Source: Methyloprofundus sp. (GTDB taxonomy: Bacteria; Pseudomonadota; Gammaproteobacteria; Methylococcales; Methylomonadaceae). From it: a DNA stretch of 45,841 nt. The notes under the pieces were generated by a model that searched no databases, had not been told where the DNA came from, and worked only from the letters and a program-made list of their open reading frames with translations. Shown piece after piece: positions 19,206 through 28,163 of the stretch. The translations under genes were made by a program, and so were the position numbers. Each line of letters opens with the position of its first letter. Within the stretch, counting starts at the first letter, position 1. The DNA is taken from positions 1 to 45,841 of the forward strand of contig JAQRMR010000098.1 in the NCBI GenBank assembly GCA_028599115.1. Direction: 5' to 3'.

Positions 19206-19736
19206 TTAGATCCTTTTAGCTAGTTGTTGAAGTTGACCACTAATTGATCCGTCAATTACGCTATCGCCCGCTTTCACTAAAAAACCACCAATTAATGCAT
19301 TATCTACCGAAGTATTGATATTGACATTTTTATTTAGCTTTTGTTTTAGTGATGTCGAAAAACTTTGCTCTTCTGCCTTTGTTAAAGCATAAGCAGTGAT
19401 AACCTCAACATCGATATAGCCTTCGTCTTCAGCTTTATAATTCTCAAATAACTCTGCAATTTGTGGTGCGAATTCTAACCTGCCATTCTCAATTAATAAT
19501 TTAAGAAAATTCAGCGACTCTCCCTCTAGTTGATCCTGACAAATATCTTGCATTAACTGCGTCAATTTCTCATTATCTACTTTTGGATTACTCACAATTT
19601 CAGATAAGCTATCATCCTGCATAACTGCAGATAAGAAAGCGAGTTTTTCAGACCATTCCGAAGAATTTCCTGATTCTTTCGCTCTTTTAAAGACAGCTTC
19701 CGCATACGGTCTTGCTAAAGTTGCTAATTCACTCAT
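19206..19736 (-). CDS. atpH: ATP synthase F1 subunit delta
   Basis: Peripheral-stalk subunit joining the b dimer to the top of F1. 176 residues, starting LATLARPYAEAVFKRAKE, the usual family opening, and ending with GGFLVKAGDSVIDGSISGQLQQL, the conserved C-terminal motif. Its ATG overlaps the last base of atpF, suggesting translational coupling. Confidence 0.97.
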   Translation of the reverse strand: MSELATLARPYAEAVFKRAKESGNSSEWSEKLAFLSAVMQDDSLSEIVSNPKVDNEKLTQLMQDICQDQLEGESLNFLKLLIENGRLEFAPQIAELFENYKAEDEGYIDVEVITAYALTKAEEQSFSTSLKQKLNKNVNINTSVDNALIGGFLVKAGDSVIDGSISGQLQQLAKRI

Positions 19737-20215
19737 TATGCTTGACCTAATTGCTCAGATACTTTGCTGATAAGATTTTTGTGTTTAGCTTTATCAATCT
19801 CTTGCTGTAAAATTTGTCCTGCTGCTTTTAAAGCTAGTGCAGAGACTTCTTTACGCATTTTTTCTTGCGCATTTTGCATTTCTTGCTCAATTTGAGCCTG
19901 AGCCGCAACAAGTAATCTTTCGCCCTCTGTCTTAGCAGTGCCTTTTGATTCCTCGACGATCTCATTCGCACGTTTTTGTGCAAGATTTACAATATCAGCT
20001 GATTGTTGTTTCGCTTCTTTCAGAACATTAGCTGCATTTTTAGCCGCTAATTCCATCTCTTCCTGGCCCTTTTCAGCCGCTGCCAATCCTTCAGCAATTT
20101 TAGATTTACGTTCTTCAATAGCGCCAATTAGTGGCGGCCAAATATACTTCATGGTAAACCATACCAGAAGTGTAAATGTAATCATTTGACCGATTAGTGT
20201 AGCATTAATACTCAC
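19736..20215 (-). CDS. atpF: ATP synthase Fo subunit b
   Basis: Peripheral-stalk subunit anchored in the inner membrane. 159 residues: one N-terminal membrane helix ([20 protein letters not shown]) and a long charged coiled coil ([17 protein letters not shown] onward). Length is close to E. coli AtpF (156). Overlaps atpH by one base. Confidence 0.97.
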   Translation of the reverse strand: MSINATLIGQMITFTLLVWFTMKYIWPPLIGAIEERKSKIAEGLAAAEKGQEEMELAAKNAANVLKEAKQQSADIVNLAQKRANEIVEESKGTAKTEGERLLVAAQAQIEQEMQNAQEKMRKEVSALALKAAGQILQQEIDKAKHKNLISKVSEQLGQA

Positions 20216-20260
20216 TAGCCTTCCTCATGTTGCTGTTAAAATAATTACGATTAGTGTGTC

Positions 20261-20569
<309 letters not shown>

Positions 20570-20586
20570 TTAAAGTTAAAAAAGAA

Positions 20587-21381
<795 letters not shown>

Positions 21382-21384
21382 TCA

Positions 21385-21768
21385 TTAATATTTGCGTATT
21401 AATAACGCAAACCAAAAAACTGTTAATGTAACTGCATAAGTAAGCAATACAGCTAACACATTTATTTCTGGGTCTTGAAAAATCAAGGCAAACATCAACA
21501 CAGTCATCAGAAACTTCCCCGATTCACCTGCGTAAAATGACCCAACTATTTTTTTAGCGCTTTTCCCTGCACTTTTTTTAATTTTATATGCAAAATATAG
21601 ATTTGGGATTACCACCGCCAAACCTCCATACAATGCTGATTTTGCACCCAGCAACCCTGAATAAATCAAAAAAGCTATCGAAAACAAGCTAACAATTGCT
21701 ATTTGTCCCGATATAACCTTCGTAACGACAGAGTAATTTTTATTTTTTCGCACAAAATTCCTAAACAA
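21385..21768 (-). CDS. atpI: ATP synthase assembly protein AtpI
   Basis: Small inner-membrane protein thought to help assemble the c ring. 127 residues with four hydrophobic helices (about 19-35, 43-60, 83-99 and 102-122), and the typical YGGLAVVIPNLYFAYK motif between helices 2 and 3. Sequence is divergent in this family; the position directly before atpB is the main support. It is separated from parB by 64 nt, where the atp promoter may lie. Confidence 0.92.
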   Translation of the reverse strand: MFRNFVRKNKNYSVVTKVISGQIAIVSLFSIAFLIYSGLLGAKSALYGGLAVVIPNLYFAYKIKKSAGKSAKKIVGSFYAGESGKFLMTVLMFALIFQDPEINVLAVLLTYAVTLTVFWFALLIRKY

Positions 21769-21832
21769 ATTAGTAGAGGAATTATATCTATCCCGCTACA
21801 TTTAAGCAAGGTACATTTATCAATGCTGCCGA

Positions 21833-22702
21833 TTACGACTTAATACCAAACTTTGCAACAATTCCTTCTAGCTCATCTAAATTACTGTAGTTAATCACCA
21901 CATTCCCTTGGCCATTTTTTTTATGCTTAATAATTGTTTTCGCCCCCAAAAACTCCGTCATCTCACTTTGCAGTCGTAAGGCATCGCGATCATAAACTTT
22001 CTCGCCAACCGACTTAGGACTCTTATCCGCACTTTCGCCCTGCAGTGATTTAACTAATTTCTCTGTTTCCCGCACCGACAAAGCATTCTTAACGACTTCA
22101 TCAGCAGCCATTCTTTGCTGCACTTTATCCAGCACCAACAATGCTCGAGCATGCCCCATATCGAGCAACCTTTTAACTAACAACTCTTTAACCTCTTCAC
22201 TCAAGTCATTAAGCCGAAGCAAATTTGTTACTGCCGTTCGAGACCGACCGACAGCCTCCGCAACTTGCTGATGCGTTAATTCAAATTCACTAATGAGCCT
22301 TTTTAGCGCTCCAGCCTCTTCCATAGGATTTAAATCTTCACGCTGGATATTTTCTATTAACGCAATAGCTATAGCTGCGCGATCATCTATTTCTTTCACG
22401 ATAACCGGCACATCAACCAAACCAACTAACTGCGCAGCTCGCCAGCGGCGCTCACCCGCAATTATTTCATAACGATTGTAACCTAACTCTCTTACTAGTA
22501 TTGGCTGCACAATACCCTGAGCTTTAATTGAATCAGCTAATTCTTGTAGCTTATCGGAGCCAATCTCTTTTCTTGGCTGATACTTTCCGGACTGTAAATA
22601 CTCAACCGGCAGAACGGCCACTCCTTTATTTTCTGGCTTTTTAGAGACAGAATCCCCCATTAACGCCCCTAAGCCTTTGCCTAACCCTCTTTTTTTCGTC
22701 AT
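21833..22702 (-). CDS. parB: Chromosome-partitioning protein ParB
   Basis: CTP-dependent DNA clamp that binds parS and spreads to segregate the origin region. 289 residues from the start at 22702 (MTKKRGLGKGLGALMG, the normal ParB opening); a longer frame to 22891 lies wholly within parA and is rejected. N-terminal ParB/Sulfiredoxin-fold domain with PRKEIGSDKLQELADSI and GERRWRAAQL (CTP-binding motif), then helix-turn-helix LTHQQVAEAVGRSRTAVTNLLRL, then a C-terminal dimerisation region. It starts 4 nt after the parA stop. No consensus parS was noticed in the window. Confidence 0.97.
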   Translation of the reverse strand: MTKKRGLGKGLGALMGDSVSKKPENKGVAVLPVEYLQSGKYQPRKEIGSDKLQELADSIKAQGIVQPILVRELGYNRYEIIAGERRWRAAQLVGLVDVPVIVKEIDDRAAIAIALIENIQREDLNPMEEAGALKRLISEFELTHQQVAEAVGRSRTAVTNLLRLNDLSEEVKELLVKRLLDMGHARALLVLDKVQQRMAADEVVKNALSVRETEKLVKSLQGESADKSPKSVGEKVYDRDALRLQSEMTEFLGAKTIIKHKKNGQGNVVINYSNLDELEGIVAKFGIKS

Positions 22703-22706
22703 AAAC

Positions 22707-23474
22707 TTAGTTTTTCTCTTTTCTAATGATTTCGCCTGCCAGCGCAACATACGCAACAGCTCCACGCGAGTTTTGATCATACTGCAATACCGGCACACCA
22801 TGACTCGGCGCTTCTGCCAGCCTGACATTCCTAGGGATACACGTCCTAAAAACTTTATCACTAAAATATTCAAGTAATTGCGTTGAGACATCTTTAGTTA
22901 ATCGGTTTCTGTTATCAAACATTGTCCGCAAAATGCCTTCTAAATGTAATTTCGAGTTTGCTGACTCTTGAATGTTACGCAAAGTTTCCATTAGCGCAGA
23001 CAATCCTTCCAGCGCATAATACTCACACTGCATCGGCACCAACACACTGTCTGCAGCAACCATTGCATTTAAGGTCAACATATTCAATGACGGCGGACAA
23101 TCAACCAGCACATAATCATAACTGCCTTTTATTTGCTGAAGTGCATCCGCTAAACGCCGCTCACGCTGCGCCATCTTCATTAACTGCACCTCTGCAACAG
23201 TCAAATCTGCATTTCCAGCAACAACATCAAATCTAACACCGGCCGCCGAAATGATAATCTCACTTATTGGAATATCTTCCAGCAACAAATCACAACTTGA
23301 ATATCGCACATCATTTTTATCGATACCACAGCCCATCGCTGCATTACCTTGCGGATCCAGATCAATCAATAAAACTTTCCGTTTTGCGGCGGCTAACGAG
23401 GCAGCTAGGTTTACGCTCGTCGTTGTTTTACCCACCCCACCCTTTTGATTGCTTATTGCGATTACTTTTGTCAT
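22707..23474 (-). CDS. parA: Chromosome-partitioning ATPase ParA
   Basis: Walker-type ATPase that binds DNA and pulls ParB-parS complexes apart. 255 residues from the start at 23474, which overlaps the rsmG stop as ATGA; a longer frame to 23498 is less likely. Deviant Walker A KGGVGKTT at 11-18, then DLDPQGNA and VDCPPSLN. It belongs to the short chromosomal ParA (Soj-like) class without an N-terminal HTH. Confidence 0.97.
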   Translation of the reverse strand: MTKVIAISNQKGGVGKTTTSVNLAASLAAAKRKVLLIDLDPQGNAAMGCGIDKNDVRYSSCDLLLEDIPISEIIISAAGVRFDVVAGNADLTVAEVQLMKMAQRERRLADALQQIKGSYDYVLVDCPPSLNMLTLNAMVAADSVLVPMQCEYYALEGLSALMETLRNIQESANSKLHLEGILRTMFDNRNRLTKDVSTQLLEYFSDKVFRTCIPRNVRLAEAPSHGVPVLQYDQNSRGAVAYVALAGEIIRKEKN

Positions 23475-24088
23475 GTTTTCTTTATCCGAACCACACACCG
23501 CTCCGCATCTATACCCGGAACCACTATTTTATCAAGCACATAAGGACAGCCCAACTCTTTTAGCTCATCCATTGGCGCTACACCCTTCATTGCAATCAAC
23601 ACCCCATCAGGGCGCAGTAAATATTCAGCCAACGCCATTATATCGCTTAAACTTGCAAACGCACGACTCAAAACCGCATCATATTCTTCAGCATACCCCA
23701 AATCCTCCACCCGACTATGCTTAACCTCTACATTAGCTAATTTCAACTCAACTATCGCCTGCTGCACAAAGCGCGTTTTTTTAGAGTTACTATCAACTAA
23801 AGTGAATGTCTGCTCGGTCAAAAAAATTGCCAACGGAATCCCTGGCAACCCCGCACCCGTTCCTATATCTGCTATTTTTTTTCCAGATACAAACGGCAAC
23901 AACGCCAAGCTATCTAAAATATGTAAGCGCAACATTTCCTCTCTATTGCGTATTGCTGTCAAATTATAGGTTTTATTCCATTTCTCTATCAATACCACAA
24001 AATTCAAAAGCTGATCAATTTGGTGCTCAGTTACCACTACACCTAATTCTTGCAGGCCTTCTTCTAAAATATTTCGACTGTTATCCAT
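23471..24088 (-). CDS. rsmG: 16S rRNA (guanine527-N7)-methyltransferase
   Basis: Methylates G527 of 16S rRNA with SAM. 205 residues. SAM-binding motif [15 protein letters not shown] at 73-87; the N-terminal helical part has the family's [11 protein letters not shown] signature (37-47). Overlaps mnmG by 8 bp and parA by 4 bp (ATGA), a compact order conserved in gammaproteobacteria. Confidence 0.97.
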   Translation of the reverse strand: MDNSRNILEEGLQELGVVVTEHQIDQLLNFVVLIEKWNKTYNLTAIRNREEMLRLHILDSLALLPFVSGKKIADIGTGAGLPGIPLAIFLTEQTFTLVDSNSKKTRFVQQAIVELKLANVEVKHSRVEDLGYAEEYDAVLSRAFASLSDIMALAEYLLRPDGVLIAMKGVAPMDELKELGCPYVLDKIVVPGIDAERCVVRIKKT

Positions 24089-25955
24089 TTTTTTTCTTCA
24101 TATAAATAAGCAAGATTGATATTGCAGCTGGCGTTATCCCAGGGATTCTTGCCGCTAACCCAAGCGTCTCAGGCTTCTGTTTAATTAACTTTTCCCGCAC
24201 CTCATTAGATAAACCTTTTATCAAAGCATAGTCCAATGACCCTGGAATCAGCAACCCATCATAACGCTTAGCCTTATCAATATCCTGCTGCTGCCTCTCT
24301 ATATACCCAGAATACTTTGCTTGTATTTCTACCTGCTCTAAAACCTGGCTATCTACTTCATCACTGACCGAAAGCTTTATTAATGTTTTAATATCAACTT
24401 CTGGGCGGCGCAGTAAATCCATTAAATTAACTTCCTTACTCAGAGTCTTTCCCCAAGCGCTCGCCACCTCAGCAGCAGCTTCCGAGCCTTTTCTTATCCA
24501 CTGCCCTTGCATCGATTTCTGCAAATCAGCAACCGCATCTCGTTTTTTATTAAAAGCATTCCAGCGCAAATCATCAACCAAATGCAATTCACGCCCTTTT
24601 TCTGTTAAACGCAAATCAGCATTATCTTCACGCAAAATTAGTCGGTACTCGGCACGACTGGTAAACATACGGTACGGCTCTTTAGTTCCATTGGCGATCA
24701 GATCATCAATCATCACACCAATATAAGCCTCATCTCTTGCAGGACACCAAGCCTCTTTCCCTTGCGCTTTTCGTGCAGCATTAAGTCCTGCAATCAAGCC
24801 TTGAGCCGCAGCCTCCTCATACCCCGTTGTTCCATTAATCTGTCCCGCAAAAAACAAGCCTGCCATATATTTTGTTTCTAATGATACTTTTAAATCTCTT
24901 GGATCAAAAAAATCATATTCAATCGCATATCCAGGCCTAATAATTTCCGCACTCTCAAACCCCACCATAGAACGCACAAAAGCATACTGAATGTCATACG
25001 GTAAACTTGTTGATATACCATTAGGGTAATATTCATTAGATTTCAACCCTTCTGGCTCAATGAAGATTTGGTGCGAGCTACGGTCAGCAAAACGCACGAC
25101 TTTATCTTCAATTGAAGGGCAATACCGCGGCCCAACCCCTTCTATTTCACCCGCGTACATAGGCGACCGATCCAGCCCCGCGCGAATAATCTCATGAGTC
25201 CGCTCATTTGTTCTCGTTATATAACAAGGTATTTGCTGGGGGTGCTGAGCCGAATTTCCCATAAATGAAAAAACCGGCACTGGTTTGTCGCCATGCTGCG
25301 TTTCTAGTACCGAAAAATCAATCGTGCGCCCATCAATCCTAGGCGGTGTTCCCGTTTTTAATCGATCAACTTTAAAAGGCAACTCACGTAAACGCTCAGC
25401 TAAGGCAATAGAAGCAGAGTCTCCTGCCCGCCCTCCAGTATAATTTTCTAAGCCGATATGAATCCGCCCACCTAAAAAAGTACCCGCCGTTAAAACTACC
25501 GTTTTGGCTTTAAATTGTAGCCCCATCTGAGTTTCAACACCCACAACAGCACCACCCTCAACCAACAAATCAGCAACCATTTGCTGAAAAAGCATTAAAT
25601 TCTCTTGATTTTCTAGAGCATATCGAACGAAGTCCTTATATAGCGATCTATCTGCCTGCCCCCGAGTCGCTCTTACTGCCGGTCCTTTGCTCGCATTTAA
25701 AATTCTAAAATGAATACCTGCGTGATCAATTGCTTGCGCCATAATCCCACCCAAGGCATCCACCTCCTTAACCAAATGACCTTTCCCTATTCCACCAATC
25801 GCAGGGTTACAGCTCATCTGACCGAGGGTATCTATACTTTGCGTAAGTAACAGCGTCTTCGCACCTGTACGCGCTGCCGCCAAAGCAGCTTCTGTACCAG
25901 CATGCCCCCCACCTACAACAATAACATCAAATTCTTTTGAAAATTTCACCGGCAT
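24081..25955 (-). CDS. mnmG: tRNA uridine 5-carboxymethylaminomethyl modification enzyme MnmG
   Basis: FAD-dependent partner of MnmE that installs the cmnm5 group on U34 of tRNAs. 624 residues, normal. FAD-binding [15 protein letters not shown] at 15-29, then [17 protein letters not shown] with the conserved cysteine region, [13 protein letters not shown], and the second signature [20 protein letters not shown]. The C-terminal helical domain interacts with MnmE and tRNA. First gene of the mnmG-rsmG-parA-parB cluster; no DnaA-box cluster was found next to it. Confidence 0.98.
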   Translation of the reverse strand: MPVKFSKEFDVIVVGGGHAGTEAALAAARTGAKTLLLTQSIDTLGQMSCNPAIGGIGKGHLVKEVDALGGIMAQAIDHAGIHFRILNASKGPAVRATRGQADRSLYKDFVRYALENQENLMLFQQMVADLLVEGGAVVGVETQMGLQFKAKTVVLTAGTFLGGRIHIGLENYTGGRAGDSASIALAERLRELPFKVDRLKTGTPPRIDGRTIDFSVLETQHGDKPVPVFSFMGNSAQHPQQIPCYITRTNERTHEIIRAGLDRSPMYAGEIEGVGPRYCPSIEDKVVRFADRSSHQIFIEPEGLKSNEYYPNGISTSLPYDIQYAFVRSMVGFESAEIIRPGYAIEYDFFDPRDLKVSLETKYMAGLFFAGQINGTTGYEEAAAQGLIAGLNAARKAQGKEAWCPARDEAYIGVMIDDLIANGTKEPYRMFTSRAEYRLILREDNADLRLTEKGRELHLVDDLRWNAFNKKRDAVADLQKSMQGQWIRKGSEAAAEVASAWGKTLSKEVNLMDLLRRPEVDIKTLIKLSVSDEVDSQVLEQVEIQAKYSGYIERQQQDIDKAKRYDGLLIPGSLDYALIKGLSNEVREKLIKQKPETLGLAARIPGITPAAISILLIYMKKKNG

Positions 25956-26021
25956 ATCTTAAAATTGAGTAATAATAACTTTCCATTAGGAGCTCTATCC
26001 AACAAAACCCAGAGGTTTATC

Positions 26022-26183
26022 ATGAAAAAACAGCCCAAAAAATCGAAAATGGTCTTAAATAGTGTCGCTAAGTACGCACACTACTTTAATAAATCTATAA
26101 CGTTCCGAGATAAAACAAAATATCAGCGCAACACAAAACATAAACATTCAAGCTATTCTTTATATACTGCGTGCAGTATATAA
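26022..26183 (+). CDS. Small basic protein, candidate ArfA-like ribosome-rescue factor
   Basis: 53 codons starting at an ATG preceded by AGAGG with good spacing. The product is very basic: an N-terminal KKQPKKSK, a middle NSVAKYAHYFNKSITFRDK and a KYQRNTKHKHS segment. As I recall, this layout (NxVAK.. FNK..TFRDK..K.KHK) resembles short gammaproteobacterial proteins annotated as alternative ribosome-rescue factor A or an uncharacterised DUF; the identity is not certain. Codons 43-53 and the stop lie inside a perfect 22-bp inverted repeat. E. coli arfA also carries a hairpin in its 3' coding part that gives non-stop mRNA, so the shorter product here would end near residue 42-45, retaining the basic KHKH segment. 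The frame is open upstream to 25965, but the extra residues lack support. Confidence 0.6.
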   Translation: MKKQPKKSKMVLNSVAKYAHYFNKSITFRDKTKYQRNTKHKHSSYSLYTACSI

Positions 26184-26194
26184 AGAATAGCTTG
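26149..26194. repeat. Perfect 22-bp inverted repeat straddling the stop of the small basic ORF
   Basis: Left arm 26149-26170 and right arm 26173-26194 are exact reverse complements with only GT between them. The core reads CTTTATATACTGC then GCAGTATATAAAG. In RNA it forms a long double-stranded hairpin suitable for RNase III. No T run follows, so it is not a normal intrinsic terminator. It lies 32 nt before the GAF/HD-GYP gene. Confidence 0.9.
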
Positions 26195-26226
26195 CCAATA
26201 AGCTAAATATTGTACAAGGTTTTATC

Positions 26227-27801
26227 ATGTCTAATCAGCGCATTATTAAACAACTCGATAAATTAATAGAAATCAGCATTGCTTTATCGGAAGAGAAACC
26301 ACAAAACGAACTATTAGAAATGATCTTGCATGGTGCAAAATCTATAACTAATGCCGACGGTGGTACGCTTTATCTAGTAGAAGATGGGCAAATAAAAATG
26401 AGTATTATTCATTCCTGCTCTCTTAATATTCATTTGGGTGGAACATCCGACACGCCCATTAACTTACCTCATATTCCAATTTATTTAGACGACGGCCAAC
26501 CCAACTACAAGAATGTCGTCAGCTACGCCTTTCATCACAACAAAGCCATCAACATTCCTGATGCATACAACAATACTCTCTTTGATTTTTCTGGTGCAAA
26601 AAAATTTGATAAGCTAAACAAATACCACTCAAAATCTTTTCTTGCCATCCCCTTAAAAAATCACGAAAACGATACCATTGGTATTTTGCAACTCATTAAT
26701 GCTATTCACCCTGAAACAAAAAACATCATTGAATTTGATTCTATCTCCATGCGCTTCACCGAAGCTCTAGCATCTCAAGCCGCCATTGTTATTACCAAAC
26801 AACGCCTTATTTTCGAACTTGAAGAGATGTTCGAATCGCTTATCGAATTAATCGCCACCGCAATTGATGATAAATCACCTTATACCGGTGGACACTGCCG
26901 GAGGGTCCCCGAGCTCACGTCACTTATTGCAGAAGCAGCACATGACTCTCAATCAAATTATTTAAAAGACTTCCAACTCTCAAATGCAGATCGCTACCAA
27001 TTAAAAGTGGCTGGTTGGTTACATGATTGCGGAAAACTAACCACACCCGAGTATGTGGTAGATAAAGCAACAAAACTAGAAACTATTTACGACCGAATTG
27101 AAACAATTGAAACACGCTTTGAAGTACTTAAACGTGATACTGAAATTAAATACCTAAAAGAACAAATTGATGCATTAAAACAAGGAAAAGTAGCCGACGC
27201 TGAAAGCTACCACTTAGCTCAAGAAAAACTAAATGACGACTTTAATTTCATCAAAAAAAGCAATACGGGTAGCGAATTTATGCCCCCTGAAGAGCAAGAG
27301 CGCATCAAAGAAATCGCGCAACAAACTTGGGTAAAATCAGGTAAGAAATTACCTTTTTTGTCTGCAGATGAAATTCTTAATTTAACTATCTCTCGCGGAA
27401 CATTAACCAACTCCGAAAGAGGCGTTATTCAGCAACATATTTCCACCACCATTGCCATGTTGGACAAAATCAACTTCCCAAAACATTTACAAAATGTGCC
27501 TGAATATGCTGGCGCTCATCATGAGCGTATGGATGGAAAAGGCTACCCCAACAAACTAACGCGCGAACAAATGTCAATCCCTGCACGAGCAATGGCAATT
27601 GCCGATGTTTTCGAAGCTCTAACCGCTGCAGATAGACCCTACAAAAAACCTAAAACACTATCTGAAGCTTTATTTATACTTGAGAAAATGAAACAAGATA
27701 ACCATATCGACCCAGATATTTACGATGCCTTTATCCAAGAAAAGGTGTATTTAAATTATGCAAAAAAATTCTTAGATGCCTCTCAAATTGACCTTAGCTA
27801 A
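26227..27801 (+). CDS. GAF and HD-GYP domain protein, putative cyclic-di-GMP phosphodiesterase
   Basis: Cytoplasmic 524-residue signalling protein. Residues about 15-190 form a GAF sensor domain (LLEMILHGAKSITNADGGTLYLVED, then SFLAIPLKNHENDTIGILQLIN). From about 205 comes an HD-GYP domain: H223 (GGHCRRV), H266-D267 (LHDCGK), H404, H431-H432 and GYP at 439-441 (GAHHERMDGKGYP), then D460. The metal ligands needed for c-di-GMP hydrolysis are all present. Unusually, about 110 charged residues (roughly 285-392, with a coiled-coil-like IETIETRFEVLKRD stretch) are inserted between the HD and GYP halves. It follows the palindrome and shares a GTTT(T)ATCATG start context with the small basic gene, so read-through co-transcription is possible. 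Confidence 0.9.
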   Translation: MSNQRIIKQLDKLIEISIALSEEKPQNELLEMILHGAKSITNADGGTLYLVEDGQIKMSIIHSCSLNIHLGGTSDTPINLPHIPIYLDDGQPNYKNVVSYAFHHNKAINIPDAYNNTLFDFSGAKKFDKLNKYHSKSFLAIPLKNHENDTIGILQLINAIHPETKNIIEFDSISMRFTEALASQAAIVITKQRLIFELEEMFESLIELIATAIDDKSPYTGGHCRRVPELTSLIAEAAHDSQSNYLKDFQLSNADRYQLKVAGWLHDCGKLTTPEYVVDKATKLETIYDRIETIETRFEVLKRDTEIKYLKEQIDALKQGKVADAESYHLAQEKLNDDFNFIKKSNTGSEFMPPEEQERIKEIAQQTWVKSGKKLPFLSADEILNLTISRGTLTNSERGVIQQHISTTIAMLDKINFPKHLQNVPEYAGAHHERMDGKGYPNKLTREQMSIPARAMAIADVFEALTAADRPYKKPKTLSEALFILEKMKQDNHIDPDIYDAFIQEKVYLNYAKKFLDASQIDLS

Positions 27802-27870
27802 AACGCATCACAATCTCTAGCCCCAATATAGTACCTAAATACAGCTTAACACTGAATTTTAGGCACAAAA

Positions 27871-27897
27871 AAGCCCAAGACTAGCTTGGGCTTTTTT
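27871..27897. terminator. Bidirectional terminator between the HD-GYP gene and the small lipoprotein gene
   Basis: AAGCCCAAG (27871-27879) and CTTGGGCTT (27885-27893) form a 9-bp stem with a 5-nt loop, flanked by A and T runs so it can act from either side. It lies between the convergent HD-GYP and lipoprotein genes. Confidence 0.85.
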
Positions 27898-27912
27898 GCG
27901 TCTGAATCTACT

Positions 27913-28026
27913 TTATAGAGAAACAGTAGAAGAAACTCTACCACTGCTGCCATCAGGGTTGTCCATACAGCCAGTTAAACCAAGTAGCATTGCAGATACA
28001 GCTAAGATTGATAATACTTTTTTCAT
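27913..28026 (-). CDS. 37-residue lipoprotein (entericidin-size)
   Basis: Short ORF with strong support: an ideal ribosome-binding site AGGAGA before the ATG, a full lipoprotein signal MKKVLSILAVSAMLLGLTGC (lipobox LTGC, cysteine at 20) and a mature part of only 18 residues, MDNPDGSSGRVSSTVSL after the cysteine. A promoter (TTGCAT, 17 nt, TATAAA) lies about 70 nt upstream and a terminator just downstream. The residue after the lipidated cysteine is methionine, not aspartate, so outer-membrane sorting is expected. Function unknown; similar tiny lipoproteins include entericidins, but no specific homology is claimed. Confidence 0.8.
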   Translation of the reverse strand: MKKVLSILAVSAMLLGLTGCMDNPDGSSGRVSSTVSL

Positions 28027-28088
28027 GAGATTCTCCTAAAGGATTTAATTATTATTATTTTTTCGTACTAATTCAAAAGCACGGGTAA

Positions 28089-28117
28089 TTTATATCATGC
28101 GATTAGTTTTGATGCAA
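28089..28117 (-). promoter_or_regulatory. Candidate promoter of the 37-residue lipoprotein gene
   Basis: On the minus strand TTGCAT (28112-28117) and TATAAA (28089-28094) are separated by 17 nt. Transcription would start near 28082, giving a leader of about 56 nt. Consensus match only. Confidence 0.45.
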
Positions 28118-28163
28118 TACTATTTAGTATTTACTCGACGTTTATTTTAATGAACTCTATTAA

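Noticed and set aside
22703-22891. Longer N-terminus for ParB
   Set aside because: The extra 63 codons lie within parA and do not resemble ParB; MTKKRGLGKG at 22702 is the standard start.
22922-23724. Plus-strand open frames over parA and rsmG
   Set aside because: They are antisense shadows of well-supported genes and have no ribosome-binding sites or recognisable motifs.
26149-26194. Palindrome as a simple Rho-independent terminator
   Set aside because: There is no T run after the stem, the arms are AT-rich and unusually long, and they overlap the ORF stop rather than follow it.
25956-26226. Chromosome origin (oriC) next to mnmG
   Set aside because: oriC often lies near mnmG in gammaproteobacteria, but I found no DnaA boxes (TTATCCACA) or AT-rich 13-mers in tandem here. 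CTATCCAAC at about 25992 differs at two positions.
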